Positions 30,596 through 41,046 of a DNA stretch of 64,000 nucleotides are shown one piece after another. The notes under the pieces were generated by a model. The model was not told the DNA's origin. It worked only from the letters and a program-made list of their open reading frames with translations, and searched no databases. Position 1 is the stretch's first letter. Every line of letters starts with the position of its first letter. The stretch is from Shinisaurus crocodilurus (lineage: Eukaryota > Chordata > Lepidosauria > Squamata > Shinisauridae): NCBI GenBank assembly GCA_021292165.1, contig CM037888.1:28137140-28201139 (forward strand), read 5' to 3'. A program made the translations under genes and the position numbers.

Positions 30596-30790
30596 TAGGA
30601 AGCTGCCTTATACTGAGTCAGACATTTGGTCCATCTAGTCCAGTATTGTCAACAACACTGACTGGAAGTGCCTCTACAGGGTTTCAGACAAGAAGTCTTT
30701 CCTGTCCTACCCGGAGATGCTGAGGATTGAACCTGAGACCTTCTGCATGCAAAGGAGGTGCTCTTCCATTCCACTGAGCGATGGCTCCTC
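30596..30790 (-). repeat. tRNA-derived SINE (family B)
   Basis: Minus-strand copy with A-box region in 'ccatcgctcagtgga', B-box-like 'ggttcaatcctcagc' and tail 'actcagtataaggcagct'. Confidence 0.88.
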
Positions 30791-30939
30791 ACCGCACCAA
30801 ACACAGCCCAAGACTTTAAGAAATTTCCCCAGTGCTATGTCAGTTTGGAATAAATATTGCAAACATTCATGAGAAGCAAGCAAGCTTGCCTCATGTTTGA
30901 TGGTGTGCCTAATTTTATTTTATTTACCCGTTTGCTTAT

Positions 30940-31460
30940 TTTCTGTTTGCATGATGTGTGTGGGTCCCCTTGTCACGGAGGATGCAGAACCCTGACGGAC
31001 CCTTCCATTAAAATGGAGCAGGGAAGGTGTTCCTACAATCACATCAGAACTTGACAAGTAACTGCTCGGCAATAGTGATGATCCTGCCCAATGAAAAGGT
31101 GAGGGATCTAACGAGCCCTCGAAGTCATTCGGCACAAAAGATGCTGTTTGTTGGGGGGGGGTGTTTCCAGAGGCGGTCTGCGTTCTTCTTTGCCTAAACA
31201 GGAGCCGAGCTGGACACTCAAAAAAAGGGAACGAGGCAGCTTTAATAATGGAGGTGGGGGGGGGGATGAAAGAAGAAAAAAGGTGTCTCAGTTGTCTCAG
31301 CAGCTGATCAACAAAGGAGCAGTCGCGAGCTGTAACCTCTCGAAGCTGCAGTCTGGAACATGACACATGTCAGGCTATGATAAATGGTGCGGTGCGTGTG
31401 CAATTTCAAGCGCAATGCCCTTGAGATGTGTGGGACCCCAATCGCAAATGTTATTGTTAA
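30940..31460. promoter_or_regulatory. Candidate conserved noncoding sequence
   Basis: Unique sequence without repeats. It holds 'gatgatcctgcccaatgaaa', 'gctatgataaatggtgcg' and 'gcaatttcaagcgcaatgcc'. No supported exon was found: the open frame on the minus strand has no recognisable domain. Confidence 0.3.
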
Positions 31461-33325
31461 ATTAAACCTTAAAGGAAGAATTGGAAAGAGGAGGGCTGGC
31501 ATAGATATATAAAGAAATGCACAGAAGGACTGGGGGTTGGGAGAGAAAGAAGGTAGACTAAAATGTAAGGTGAAGAGCAAATATTTTGGAGGGTTTCTCC
31601 AAAATATTTTCTCTCTCTGCACCACCACCCCCAGTAATGAAATTGGAAAATCTCTGAAGCTCCTCAAGAACTCAGATCAAGGTTTCATTTACTGGCCATT
31701 TTAGAAATAATAATTATTCACTTTTTACACCTTATGCTGAAATTTAGACTAAAGTGAAATGCCATGTGAGTTTCACCTGAGGCACCTTCCTCAGGTGAAA
31801 GAAATGCCTGAGGAATTTCGAGAGAAGCTGAAAGCATGTTGGGAAGTCTCATGAAACGTTGCCAGAATGTTCCACACCTTTGTGGGTCACCACCAGATGT
31901 CGCCTAAAGTGAAAGCAGCTCCTCCTCGTGTGTAATATCCAAGGAAATGCAAGGGGAACTAAACAGCAACAACATCAATAAGACAGGCAAAACATCTACA
32001 GTAACAGATGGTGGAGGGGAGAGGCAGGTCCAACCATCCCAACATGTAAAGGAATCTGATCAGAGGGATTGCCCAACCCAGTCTGCATTAGACTTAACAA
32101 AACCTGATCTATTGGGCATTGTAGGATGCCAGATGTCTCTGTGTCTGTCTTGGCTGGGGACCCAGCCGCCAGGCTCCAACACCTCACTCCCTGCATCTGC
32201 CACAAGCATTGCATTCTGAGTTGTGTTCTTCAAGGGCACCATTTAGGCTGCCGTACTAGCCCGGCCCTGCAACTGAGCCCTCGGCTGACCACACCAAAGA
32301 CCAACCCAGCTCTACCAGGCACTATAAAGGCAAGCTCTAAGGCTGAGACCTTCTATTTGAATAACTCATCTTAACACGAGGAGTTCCTGCCAGGCTAAGA
32401 GCCTCCTCATCCTTTTCCCTATATTGCTACCTTTGGAAATTGACCTCCTGCCTGCCTTGGATTATTATGCTGCCAGACTCAGACCCTTTCAGTCGTCATT
32501 ACAGTTTTAAAATATGACCCTTGCACCTAGATGGTGGAATAAGGCTCTAGGAAGCCCGGTTCATGCTCTAGTTTGATGCTCACTACCATTTCCGCTTATT
32601 TCCCTCAAAGCCCCCACACTTTTCCAGCCAGCTGCAACCAAGTCGAGTTGACCTCTTTGACCGCACAGCCACTCCAGCTGCGGTGACCAGTTCCTGAAAC
32701 TTACAGGGCAGAGTAGGGGTGTGTGGGGATATCCCCCAACACCAGTGTGGGATGAAAGAAAAATTCAGTCCCAGAAGTGACTGGCTAGTCCTGCACTAAA
32801 GACCAGACTAGATGGATGGCTGCTGAGGTGTTCCAGACAGAGGTAGGGTTGGCAAGCATACGATAATATATACCTCACGGAAGCTTACCTTCCGTTGGCC
32901 AGGCTGCAAAAGGCTGGTGAAACCAGCCGTTGCAGCTCCCTCCTTGCATCTTTCCCATGATTGGGAAAGTCCACCACATCTCCAAGCAGCATTGCCGACC
33001 CTGTGCTTCTTGCTTCTGGCCCCATTGAACTAAAAGCGGGCTCGTAAACCTCCCAGCCACCACAGAAACCTCACCACTTGAGGCCCTAACAGACATGGGG
33101 TGGGGGAATAAGAACAGTTCATTCTGAATTGAAACAGAATACTATAATTTAAATCTTGTTGGCACAAACACTCGAGAGGCTTTACTAAGTCCTATTGGAA
33201 TCACTTTAGCTCCCCTTGAAATGTCTAACTAGGCAACATTTCTGCATGAGCAAAACTGCCGAATTATGCTTGAGGTGAAATTTGATGGCAACTCTGTGTG
33301 TGATCCTGGGGCAAAGTTCTTCAGC
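31461..33325. other. Unassigned stretch
   Basis: No gene or known repeat was recognised over about 1.9 kb. A small hairpin TTCACCTGAGG/CCTCAGGTGAA lies near 31773-31800. Bases 32000-32700 are C-rich and look like part of an old element, but no family or ends could be named. Confidence 0.3.
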
Positions 33326-33990
33326 CAGGAGTGAGCAACCTGTGGCCCCAGAGCTGCATGCGACCCTTGGCCTCATTCCAAAAGCCCTCTGCTAGCTATC
33401 AGTTCAGAGCTCTGGGAAGAGCAATCTGTCCTTTCCCCGATAGCCCGCTGGGAAGGGAGGAAGAGGGGGACAGAGAGAAAGGGTGTGACAGAAACGGGGA
33501 GGGAGTGGGAGAGAGAGAGAGAAAGAAAGAAACAGTCAGAAAGAGTGAGAGGGGTGTCAGAGAGAGAGAGAAGGAGTGAGTGGAAGAAAGAGAGAAAGAA
33601 ACAGTCAGAGAGAGGGGGTGTCACAGAGAGAGAGAGAGAGAGAGAGAGAGGGTGTGACAGAAACGGGGAGGGGGTGGAAGAAAGAGAGAGAGAGAGAGAG
33701 AGAGAGAAAGGGTGTGACAGAAAGCGGGAGGGAGTGGAAGAAAGAGAGAGAGAAACAGTCAGAAAGAGAGAGCGTGCAGGTGACAGAGAGAGAGAGGGGG
33801 GGGTGTGACAAAAGGGGAGGGAATAGAAGAGAGTGAGAGAGAGAGGGTAGAGAGAGGGGGCAGAAAGAGAAAAAGGGGCTGGTCCTGAACAATTCTGGCT
33901 CCAGCCCCTCCAACTGCTAGCATACAGCGCCCAAGAGATTACTCCTGAGGGAATGCAGCCCTTGACACAAAAAAGGTCGCCCACCCCTAG
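33326..33990. mobile_element. hAT-like element containing a GA-rich minisatellite
   Basis: The ends 'caggagtgagcaacctgtgg' and 'ggtcgcccacccctag' are imperfect inverted repeats of the CAGGGGTGGGCAACC type. Between them, 33465-33860 is a purine-only tandem array with longer units such as 'ggtgtgacagaaacggggag'. No clear target duplication was found. Confidence 0.6.
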
Positions 33991-34870
33991 CATAGGCTGT
34001 GTGATGTGATGCCTCATTGGTGCTCCAAGCAACTTCTCGGTTGCTTTTGCATTCAGGCCCAGCACGGCCTGTGAAAAACTGAACAAGAAAATCAGAACAA
34101 GAGGGAAGAGACGACGAGCCTGTCATTTTCCGTTTTGTCATACATTACAGAAGTAGCATATTGATCTAATGATGCTAAACAACCCTTATTCCCATAATAC
34201 ATTATTTTCTTTTTCCAAAGTGAAAAGAAAATGAAATTTTTGTTTCTTCCCCCAAGATGCTACTGTGCGGAGATAACCAAGCAGAACGGGCCATTCTATG
34301 TAAAGCCAAAAAGAAAAGAAAAAAGGAAATTGTCTAAAAAATTGGATTAGAAATGCATTTATTCCTGCTTAGGCATAGTTTAGAACCAATTTCTGATTCA
34401 CTTACCACGTCAAAGAAAAAAAAAATCCTGCAGATATCCGAACAATAATGTGAACAAGAAGGGGTGGGAAGGGAACCCAGGAAGTTGCAGAAAGAGCCTT
34501 GGATGGAAAGAGCTATAAGACTGATTAATCCCAAATCTTCTTATGGAACGTGGAAAGCTCTCACCACCAAAGGCAAGTCATTTCATTAGCTTGATGCTTC
34601 ATAGGCAAAGCTTAGTCAGACAACTTAATGCAATAATCTTGTGGTTAGGAGGAGAGAGTTTTTCCTTGATCTGTGAGAAAGACGTTAAATTTGAATTAGA
34701 ATTATGGAGTCAATTATTGTGTATTTGTGAGCAGTGTAGAGTAGTGTAGCGAAGCAAATACGTTAAACATTCAGAATTGCCTGCAAATTGTGCCCATGGC
34801 TGGAAGGCTGGCAGGCTGGCTTTATTTATGTATTTATATATTTATATTGCTGGTTTACCGTTGTCGTCTT
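33991..34870. promoter_or_regulatory. Unique stretch, possible conserved block
   Basis: Bases 34130-34380 are AT-rich and unique, with 'agcatattgatctaatgatg' and 'gcggagataaccaagcag'. No repeat or exon was recognised in the whole stretch. Confidence 0.25.
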
Positions 34871-34923
34871 TTCTTCTTCTTCTTCTTCTTCTTCTCCTCC
34901 TCCTCCTCCTCCTCCTCCTCCTC
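34871..34923. repeat. (TTC)n then (TCC)n microsatellite
   Basis: Pyrimidine trinucleotide run joining the start of repeat X3. Confidence 0.95.
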
Positions 34924-35225
34924 GAGGTTGTTGGACATCATCATGGCTACACTGTTTGTCTAGCCATGACGAGTATACTTGGAAAATATAATGTGGTGGT
35001 TTTCCGCTGCCAGTGCCTTCCACATCACAGTGCTATGGCTGGTTACAATGCCTACCATCTTGCCCGCAGTTTTCCACACCAAGCCCTGTCAGCATCCCTT
35101 GCCTTGGTCTCTGATCCGTACTGCCACTGCTGCTGTCCAAGGTCAGGTGGAATGTAGAGGCGATTTAATTCCTCAAGGCCCCACAAGCCTCCTGGTCAAG
35201 CTCCTCTGCCCGAAGCCATTGGCTT
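34924..35225 (+). repeat. Unclassified dispersed repeat X3
   Basis: About 290 bases match 48870-49150 in the opposite orientation. Shared blocks are 'acatcatcatggcta', 'tggaaaatataatgtggtgg', 'gcccgcagttttccacacca' and 'acaagcctcctggtcaa'. It starts with a diverged hairpin 'catggct...tctagccatg'. A 63-codon frame beginning at the second ATG is open in both copies. Confidence 0.7.
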
Positions 35226-35325
35226 TCCCAGGGGTCAGGTTATTTACCGCCACCCGATACTCGATGTAGCTGAGGTACGTGGTGGCACTACTCACCAAAG
35301 TCAGCCCATAGGCCAACCCCCCTGC

Positions 35326-35328
<3 letters not shown>

Positions 35329-35374
<46 letters not shown>
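35329..35374. repeat. (AAT)n microsatellite
   Basis: About 15 trinucleotide units. Confidence 0.96.
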
Positions 35375-36527
35375 GAAGATTGTTTAGTTTGTCCAATCCC
35401 ATCAGTAACAATAGAACAGATGGCTAGACAGACTGACAAATGTCCTAGGAATACAACTAGGCACACAAGAGCTGTGCACAAAGGGCCTCCCAAAATTTGC
35501 CGCCTTGCTTCAGGGTGGAGGCAGACCATTTCACCCAATTTCCCCAAGGGGGAAGAGAAATTCTCCAACAGTTTTCCCCAGGTGGGGCTCACCATTAGCA
35601 GTAGCACAGCTGCTTCCTTTCCCCCCCTACACTTTTGCCGTTGCCACCACAAATGGTAGCAGCAGCAGCTGCCTTGGCAGCACGACCGCCATTTTGCATT
35701 CTCCACAGTGCTCCAGACCTACATTGTTCCGAGGCATGAGTGGGGGATGGGAGTGCTAGATGATATCAAATGGAACTTCCAGGCACTGCATGTGAATCTT
35801 TCAGGTTGCCCAGGGTTTATCTGAAAGTGTTGATGACATTAAAGGAGTAGAGAAATCCATAGGGGAATAGGTCTATCAATGGCTATTAGCTCTGTATACA
35901 TCGTCAATATACCATTGAACACCAGACTGTTGGGGACAAACATCATCGTTCTTTTGTTGCTCTGTCAGACGATCATGGAAAATGGTGGCCGGAATCGACA
36001 GAGTCGCATTTGGCAAGTTAAAGGGCTTGCATACACCTAGTTGGAGGGGGGGGGTTTTGTTGTTTTCTCTTGAACTTTAGCCCCCTCCCCCCCATGCAAT
36101 ATCACAGACTACTTTAATTTCCCTCAGTTTCCACAGTGGTTTGCCCAGTGGCACGGGGAGACACTGTTCAAAATACGCAAGCCCACTCTGCCCTCTGATA
36201 CATGCAGAAGAAATTTAACATGATATGGGAAATGCATCACCACCACATTCCACATATCTGGGTGGGTTTGTTTGTTTGTTTGTTTGTTAAATTTCAGCTG
36301 TGCAGGAGGTGATCATGTTGAGCTAGGTTAATTCTTAATGCCCATGTAGTCCCAATGAAAAGTCCTCGGAAGTATTTGCTCAGGGGGTAGAGGAAACCTG
36401 CCATGAGCATCTGCTTTATAGCAGCTTTCCTTTCAGAGCAAATAGCAGGATTTGTGTTTGCGTGCATGCGCGCGTGTGTGTGTAATTTTCATCAGGACTA
36501 AGACCAAGGACTCTTCAACATCCCTGT
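35375..36527. other. Unassigned stretch
   Basis: No gene was recognised. A phrase near 35868-35945 ('atcaatggctattagc', 'ctgttggggacaa') may be a worn fragment of the CR1-like family at 61403. Confidence 0.3.
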
Positions 36528-37047
36528 ATGACAGTCAGGAAATTTTTCCTGATGTTTAGGTGGAATCTGGGTTCCTGTAACTTGAGCCCATTATTCCGTG
36601 TCCTGCAAACTGGGATGATCGAGAAGAGATCCTGGCCCTCCTCTGTGTGACAACCCTTTAAGTACTGGAAGAGTGCTATCATATCTCCCCTCAGTCTCCT
36701 CTTCTGAAGGCTAAACCTGCCCAGTTCTTTCAGTCTCTCCTCATAGGGCCTTGTTTCCAGTCCCTTTATCATCCTTGTTGCCCTCCTCTGAACCCTCTCC
36801 AGTTTGTCTACGTCCTTCTGAAAGTGTGGTGCCCAGAACTGGACGCAATACTCAAGATGAGGCCTAACCAGTGCCGAGTAAAGGGGAATTATCACTTCCC
36901 ACGATTTGGAAGCTATACTTCTATTAATGCAGCCCAAAATAGCATTTGCCTTGTTTGCAGCCACATCGCATTGCTGGCTCATATTTAGTTTGTGATCTAC
37001 CACAATTCCAAGATCCTTCTCACTTGTGGTATTGTTGAGCCAAGCCA
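36528..37047 (-). repeat. CR1 LINE coding fragment lacking its 3' end
   Basis: The minus strand is open for 177 codons and encodes the same C-terminal reverse transcriptase region as 20622 ([46 protein letters not shown]). It stops short of the last 40 or so codons and the 3' UTR. LINE copies normally keep the 3' end, so a later deletion is likely. Confidence 0.92.
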
Positions 37048-37153
37048 AGGGAGATGGTTAACGCCCTACCTCAAGTGTGAGCAACACACAGGTCGTATGC
37101 ACACCCAACCCACTGCCACCAGCACACCACCAAATTTGGCCGTGACAGAATTC

Positions 37154-37154
37154 T

Positions 37155-37210
<56 letters not shown>
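37154..37210. repeat. (TA)n then (GA)n microsatellite
   Basis: TA run of about 28 bases followed by GA run of about 28 bases. Confidence 0.96.
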
Positions 37211-37213
<3 letters not shown>

Positions 37214-38185
37214 GTGGTGGCCATATCATTACAGAGCTCTTCAAGGATAAATTTGACCCTAGCAGTGCTCATAGTATGAACATCCATTTTTCTTCATTTT
37301 TTTTTCCCATCACCGCCACTGAATTTGGCAGTGGCAACACACCAATTGTTTTTCCAGGGGGAGTGCAGCCGGGGGGGGGGGGGATGGCCCCTGGACCTCC
37401 CATAGTTGTCCACCCCACCCTACCTGCATGCCATGGTCCTGCTCCTGATCCACCTACCTCCCACCCGCTACAGTTCCTACTTTAGAAAAACACCGACATT
37501 AAACATGATAATACACCTATACCCAAAACCACCACGAAAAAGGGAACGAAGTTACACAGCTCAAACCTACTTTAAACAGCCAAATAAATCTGACATTCTT
37601 TGTGCAGTGTTCCATCCTACATGTAGATGGTCCCTCCTGGACCATATTCCTTTTGTCTTTTATTTGGTTTCATTATATATCGGCCTCTGGAAAGTAGGGG
37701 GGAATGCAACCTCCCTTCTGCCAGTGTTCTCTTCCTCCTAGTCTGGGAACCTCTATTGTCTTTTCCTCAGTAATAAATGATAATAATTAAAGGCAAATAC
37801 ACAATAATTAGTCACACTAGGGGTTACCCATCTGGCATACCTGTATCACATCGCTGTGTCTTTGAAACAGATGACAAGCACCATATTGCAAAACATCCTA
37901 CTAATGGATGTGGATGAAGAGCAGAAAAGTAAAGTGCTTATCATAATGCCCCAGCCCCAGGAAAAAACAAAAATGGAACAAGAACACATTTAAAAAAAAC
38001 ACACACAAAAAAAACAATGGCAAAGGATAATCAGGTTTTTATATCACCCAGTGACAGATGTGTTTCTAATCAGTCATGATGAGACAATGAGCAAGTACAG
38101 GATCCAGCTGACCTTGTGGTTACTTAGTGCATTGTTCTCTAGACAGCATAATACTAATGCTTAGTATTCATAGGGTGCTTCAGAG
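37211..38185. other. Unassigned stretch
   Basis: A G run lies at 37371-37383. No gene or interspersed repeat was recognised. Confidence 0.3.
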
Positions 38186-38311
38186 CAGCCTTCCCCAGCT
38201 GATGTGTTAAACTATAAATCCCATCATCCCCCCCAGCCAACATGGCCATAGTGGTGAATGATGGGAAATGTAGTTCAACATATCTAGAGGACGACAGGTT
38301 GGGGAAGACTG
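38186..38311. mobile_element. hAT-like MITE with diverged 8-bp target duplication
   Basis: Starts 'cagccttccccagctgatg' and ends 'caggttggggaagactg', with palindromic inside. Flanks cttcagag and ctttagaa match at 6 of 8 positions. It abuts a Sauria SINE at 38321. Confidence 0.78.
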
Positions 38312-38320
38312 CTTTAGAAT

Positions 38321-38548
38321 ATTTTATTTATGTATCTATTTATTATATTTATATCCCACCTTTTTTCCTGCAAGGAACCCAAGGTGGCTTACATAACTCC
38401 CCCCCTCCTCCTCTCCATTTTATCCTCACAACAGCCCTGTGAGGTAGGTTAGGGAGATTCAGTGACTGACCCCAAAGCTTCATGGCTGAGTGGGGACTAG
38501 AACCCGGGTCTCCCCAGCCCTAGTACACAACACGCTAACCACACAGAA
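38321..38548 (-). repeat. Sauria SINE
   Basis: Minus-strand copy with 'aaggtgggatataaatat', 'cacagggctgttgtgagg' and 'cccgggttctagtccc' in the B-box position. Confidence 0.88.
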
Positions 38549-38586
38549 CCCTACACATATATTATCTCAGTGATCTTCTTTACCAT

Positions 38587-38830
38587 GACCCTGAAAGTAG
38601 GGAAAGCAGGTGACTCCTATTTCGGTGGGGCTTCTTTCCCAGTGCAGGTCTTGCAGCTTTTATTTGGAGCTTCATAGGAGCTATCCATGGCGGTGAACCT
38701 ATTTGGGGGATGGAGTTCCGTCCCATGGATAGCTCCTATGAAGCTCCAAATAAAAGCTGCAAAACCTGCACTGGACAAGGAGCCCCACTGAAACAGGAGT
38801 CACCCGCTTCCCCTGCTTGAAAGGTGGGTC
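38587..38830. mobile_element. Fold-back element (long inverted repeat)
   Basis: The left arm (38587-38690) and right arm (38723-38830) are inverted copies of each other over about 100 bases. The inner 50 bases are nearly perfect ('gagcttcataggagctatcc' against its complement). The loop is 32 bases. The ends are GACCC...GGGTC. No coding sequence was found and the class is unknown. Confidence 0.75.
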
Positions 38831-38883
38831 AATCTTAATATCATCCCTATATTGGAGAATGTGGACTCAGTGGCCCGCTAGAG

Positions 38884-39001
38884 CAGTGTTCTCCAACCTT
38901 GGGTCCCCAGATGTTTTTGGCCTACAACCCAAGGTTGTAGGCCAAAAGGTCTCCGACCCAAGGTTGGAGAACATCTGGGGACCCAAGGTTGGAGAACACT
39001 G
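38884..39001. mobile_element. hAT-like MITE with perfect 8-bp target duplication
   Basis: Begins 'cagtgttctccaaccttggg' and ends with its exact complement. Flanked by cgctagag at 38876-38883 and 39002-39009. The middle is rearranged, with the terminal motif repeated internally ('gacccaaggttggaga'). Confidence 0.92.
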
Positions 39002-39036
39002 CGCTAGAGTATTGTGGGAAAATCAAAATGGCGGGT

Positions 39037-39100
39037 GGCTTCACAACCACTCCAAAAGCCAAATGACTGGCTTCACAACCACTCCAACAGCCAACTGGGT
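39037..39100. repeat. Tandem duplication of a 32-base unit
   Basis: Two units starting 'ggcttcacaaccactccaa' at 39037 and 39069 differ at a few positions. Confidence 0.85.
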
Positions 39101-39310
39101 GGTTGGGACAAAATGGCAACACCAGTGGGCCCTCCAGGTTCATGTGGGTCCTGACCCACCAATCCCAGGTGCTGCTGCTGGCCTGTTATAGATGTGTTGT
39201 TAGTCACTACATGAAACCATGTATAATGAACGCTTTTTGAAATACTTTACATCTGAATGTATAAATAGTGTATAGTCAGCTTGTGAGGGTGGAGGGGACT
39301 CCTTTATTTT

Positions 39311-39352
39311 CTCTCTGTGTGTGTCTGTCTGTCTCTCCCCCTCCCTCCCTCC

Positions 39353-39432
<80 letters not shown>
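39311..39432. repeat. (CT)n then (CA)n compound microsatellite
   Basis: Interrupted pyrimidine run, then a pure CT run of about 40 bases and a CA run of about 35 bases. Confidence 0.96.
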
Positions 39433-39434
<2 letters not shown>

Positions 39435-39521
39435 CTTCTTTGACAGCAGCAGCTTGCTCACTATCAGTTTGCACACACAAGGGGTTAGATCCAGATTTAA
39501 GCTGGACTTCTGTACCCTCCT

Positions 39522-39898
39522 TTTCAGGGGCGGTGCTAGATACCGAAAAGATGTGGGGATCAGGCCCACAGCCCCCCCCCAAAAAAAGCACAAATTTGCA
39601 TAGGCTAATTTACATATGCTAAAAAAGTCTCCCTCTGTGTGTTTGTTTTTAAAGGACCCCATGTCCTAAGGACACCCCTATTTGTAAAAAGGGAGGACAG
39701 GGGAGAGAAGGGCATTTAATTTCAGGGGGGGAAAACCTCAGGCAGAAAGATTCAAGGGTGGGGGCAGCAGGAGGTGAGGACACATGAGGGCAAAAAGCCA
39801 GCTTCTCCAGGGGGATCAGATGCAACAGAGTCCTCAGGGCCCCGGTCCCTTTATTTCAGCAAGTGCCCCTGGACAGCAGGGTGGTGGTGGGGCAGATT
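39522..39898 (+). repeat. Unclassified dispersed repeat X2
   Basis: Matches 15060-15440 in the same orientation over the whole length with small indels. See that copy for landmarks. The right end abuts a 5S-headed SINE. Confidence 0.72.
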
Positions 39899-39900
39899 TT

Positions 39901-40062
39901 TCATAGATTTATAGATTTCATAGATCATAGAGCTGGAAGGAGCCTACAAGGCTATCGAGTCCAACCCCCTGCTCAATGCAGGAAACTAGAGGAGGGGTCT
40001 CCCATCCAGGTAATAACCAGGCCTGACCCTGGTTAGCTTTCCACGCTCAGACAAGCTGAGCC
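39901..40062 (-). repeat. 5S rRNA-headed SINE with CR1-type tail
   Basis: On the minus strand: 'ctggctcagcttgtctga', box A-like 'gaaagctaaccagggtc', 'aggcctggttattacct', box C-like 'ggatgggagacc', linker 'cctctagtttcctgca', then CR1-like 'ttgagcagggggttggactc' and an ATGATCTATGAAATCTA end. Confidence 0.88.
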
Positions 40063-40131
40063 AGCAGTAGGCTCCAGCCCTAATGGGCCACCCTCTAACA
40101 CCACCTCTGTTCCTTTCCATGGCAGCACCCT

Positions 40132-40372
40132 AAAGCTTTCCGCCTGGACATTAGGAAACATTTCCTGACTGTTAGAGCAATACGACAATGGAACCAACTA
40201 CCTAGGGAGGTCGTGGGCTCTCCAACACTGGAGGCATTCAAGGTGCAGCTGGACAGCCATCTGTCAGGGATGCTTTGACTTGGATTCCTGCATTGAGCAG
40301 GGGGTTGGACTCGATGGCCTTATAGGACCCTTCCAACTCTACTTTTCTATTATTCTATTCTATGATTCTATG
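40132..40372 (+). repeat. CR1 LINE 3' end
   Basis: Short 5'-truncated copy with the last 45 or so codons (FPDWNQLPREVVGSPTLEAF-like, then LDSHLSGML) and the 3' UTR to TCTATGATTCTATGA. It begins 'cctggacattaggaaac', slightly different from the younger copies. Confidence 0.9.
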
Positions 40373-40652
40373 AGCCCCCTGAAAATGCTACACAGAGAGT
40401 CAGGAGACCCTGCTGAATAGGGTGAGCTCTTGTGGGGGCGAGGGGGATCCCCAAAAATTGGCCAGAGCAATCTGCCGCAAGTGGAGCTCTTGCTCTCATG
40501 GAAGGATCCAACCCGAGGATCTCTGGATTGGTATCTTCTAGGTGTTCCCAATCTGGAATCTTGAGGGTGCAGGAGAGAATATTGAAGTAAAGGTTCCAGT
40601 TTAGACATGGGCATTTCCACTTTGCAGAGCACCTACTTGAGCCACGAATGCT
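40373..40652. other. Unassigned stretch
   Basis: No gene or repeat was recognised. Confidence 0.3.
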
Positions 40653-40735
40653 GCAATCCTATACATGCCTACTCAGAAGTAAGTGCCATGGAATTCAATG
40701 TTACTTACTCCCATGTAGGTGTATATAGGATTGCA
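40653..40735. repeat. Short palindromic 'GCAATCCTAT' element
   Basis: Best copy of the family: starts 'gcaatcctatacatgcctac', has 'actcagaagtaagtgcc' and its complement-like 'ttacttactcccatgta', and ends 'gtatataggattgc'. Confidence 0.72.
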
Positions 40736-40779
40736 GTATAAGTAAGTTTCCATTATTGACGCTTGTTTGCAAGGGGAAG

Positions 40780-40995
40780 AGATTTTTTTATATATACCAT
40801 TTCCCCCACATAGATGATTTTGCTTGTTTGTTGCAGCACAAACTCCCCAGTGATGACGTTTTGTAGGCCTCCTGGAAGCTGTTCATTGTTCTGTTGAGAC
40901 CATAATTAAAGGGCACATCCGTGCGCAATTAGAAGTATTTAATCTTCCTGGTAATTATTGCACAAGGACTGTGATAATCTACATCCTACTCAGTC
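40780..40995. promoter_or_regulatory. Candidate conserved noncoding element
   Basis: Unique block with several developmental-factor-like cores: 'tcattgttctg' (SOX-type), 'accataattaaagg', 'gcgcaattag' and 'ggtaattattgcac' (homeodomain-type), plus 'gtgataatctac' (GATA-type). The density of such motifs and the absence of repeats suggest an enhancer. Conservation was not tested. Confidence 0.35.
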
Positions 40996-41006
40996 TCCAC
41001 AAATGT

Positions 41007-41007
<1 letters not shown>

Positions 41008-41044
<37 letters not shown>
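41008..41044. repeat. (CA)n microsatellite
   Basis: CA run of about 36 bases. Confidence 0.95.

Positions 41045-41046
<2 letters not shown>

Noticed and set aside
30920..31366. 148-codon minus-strand frame as an exon of a host gene
   Set aside because: No recognisable domain, no convincing splice-flanked boundaries, and the composition fits conserved noncoding DNA as well.
32000..32700. Possible second LTR
   Set aside because: No TG...CA ends with a flanking duplication could be found, and no ordered TATA box and polyadenylation signal.
33373..34086. 237-codon Ser/Leu-rich frame on the minus strand
   Set aside because: It is the GA minisatellite read in another frame.
35173..35706. 177-codon minus-strand frame suggesting a membrane protein
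   Set aside because: The hydrophobic run comes from the (AAT)n tract read as poly-Ile and part of the frame is repeat X3. No domain is recognisable.
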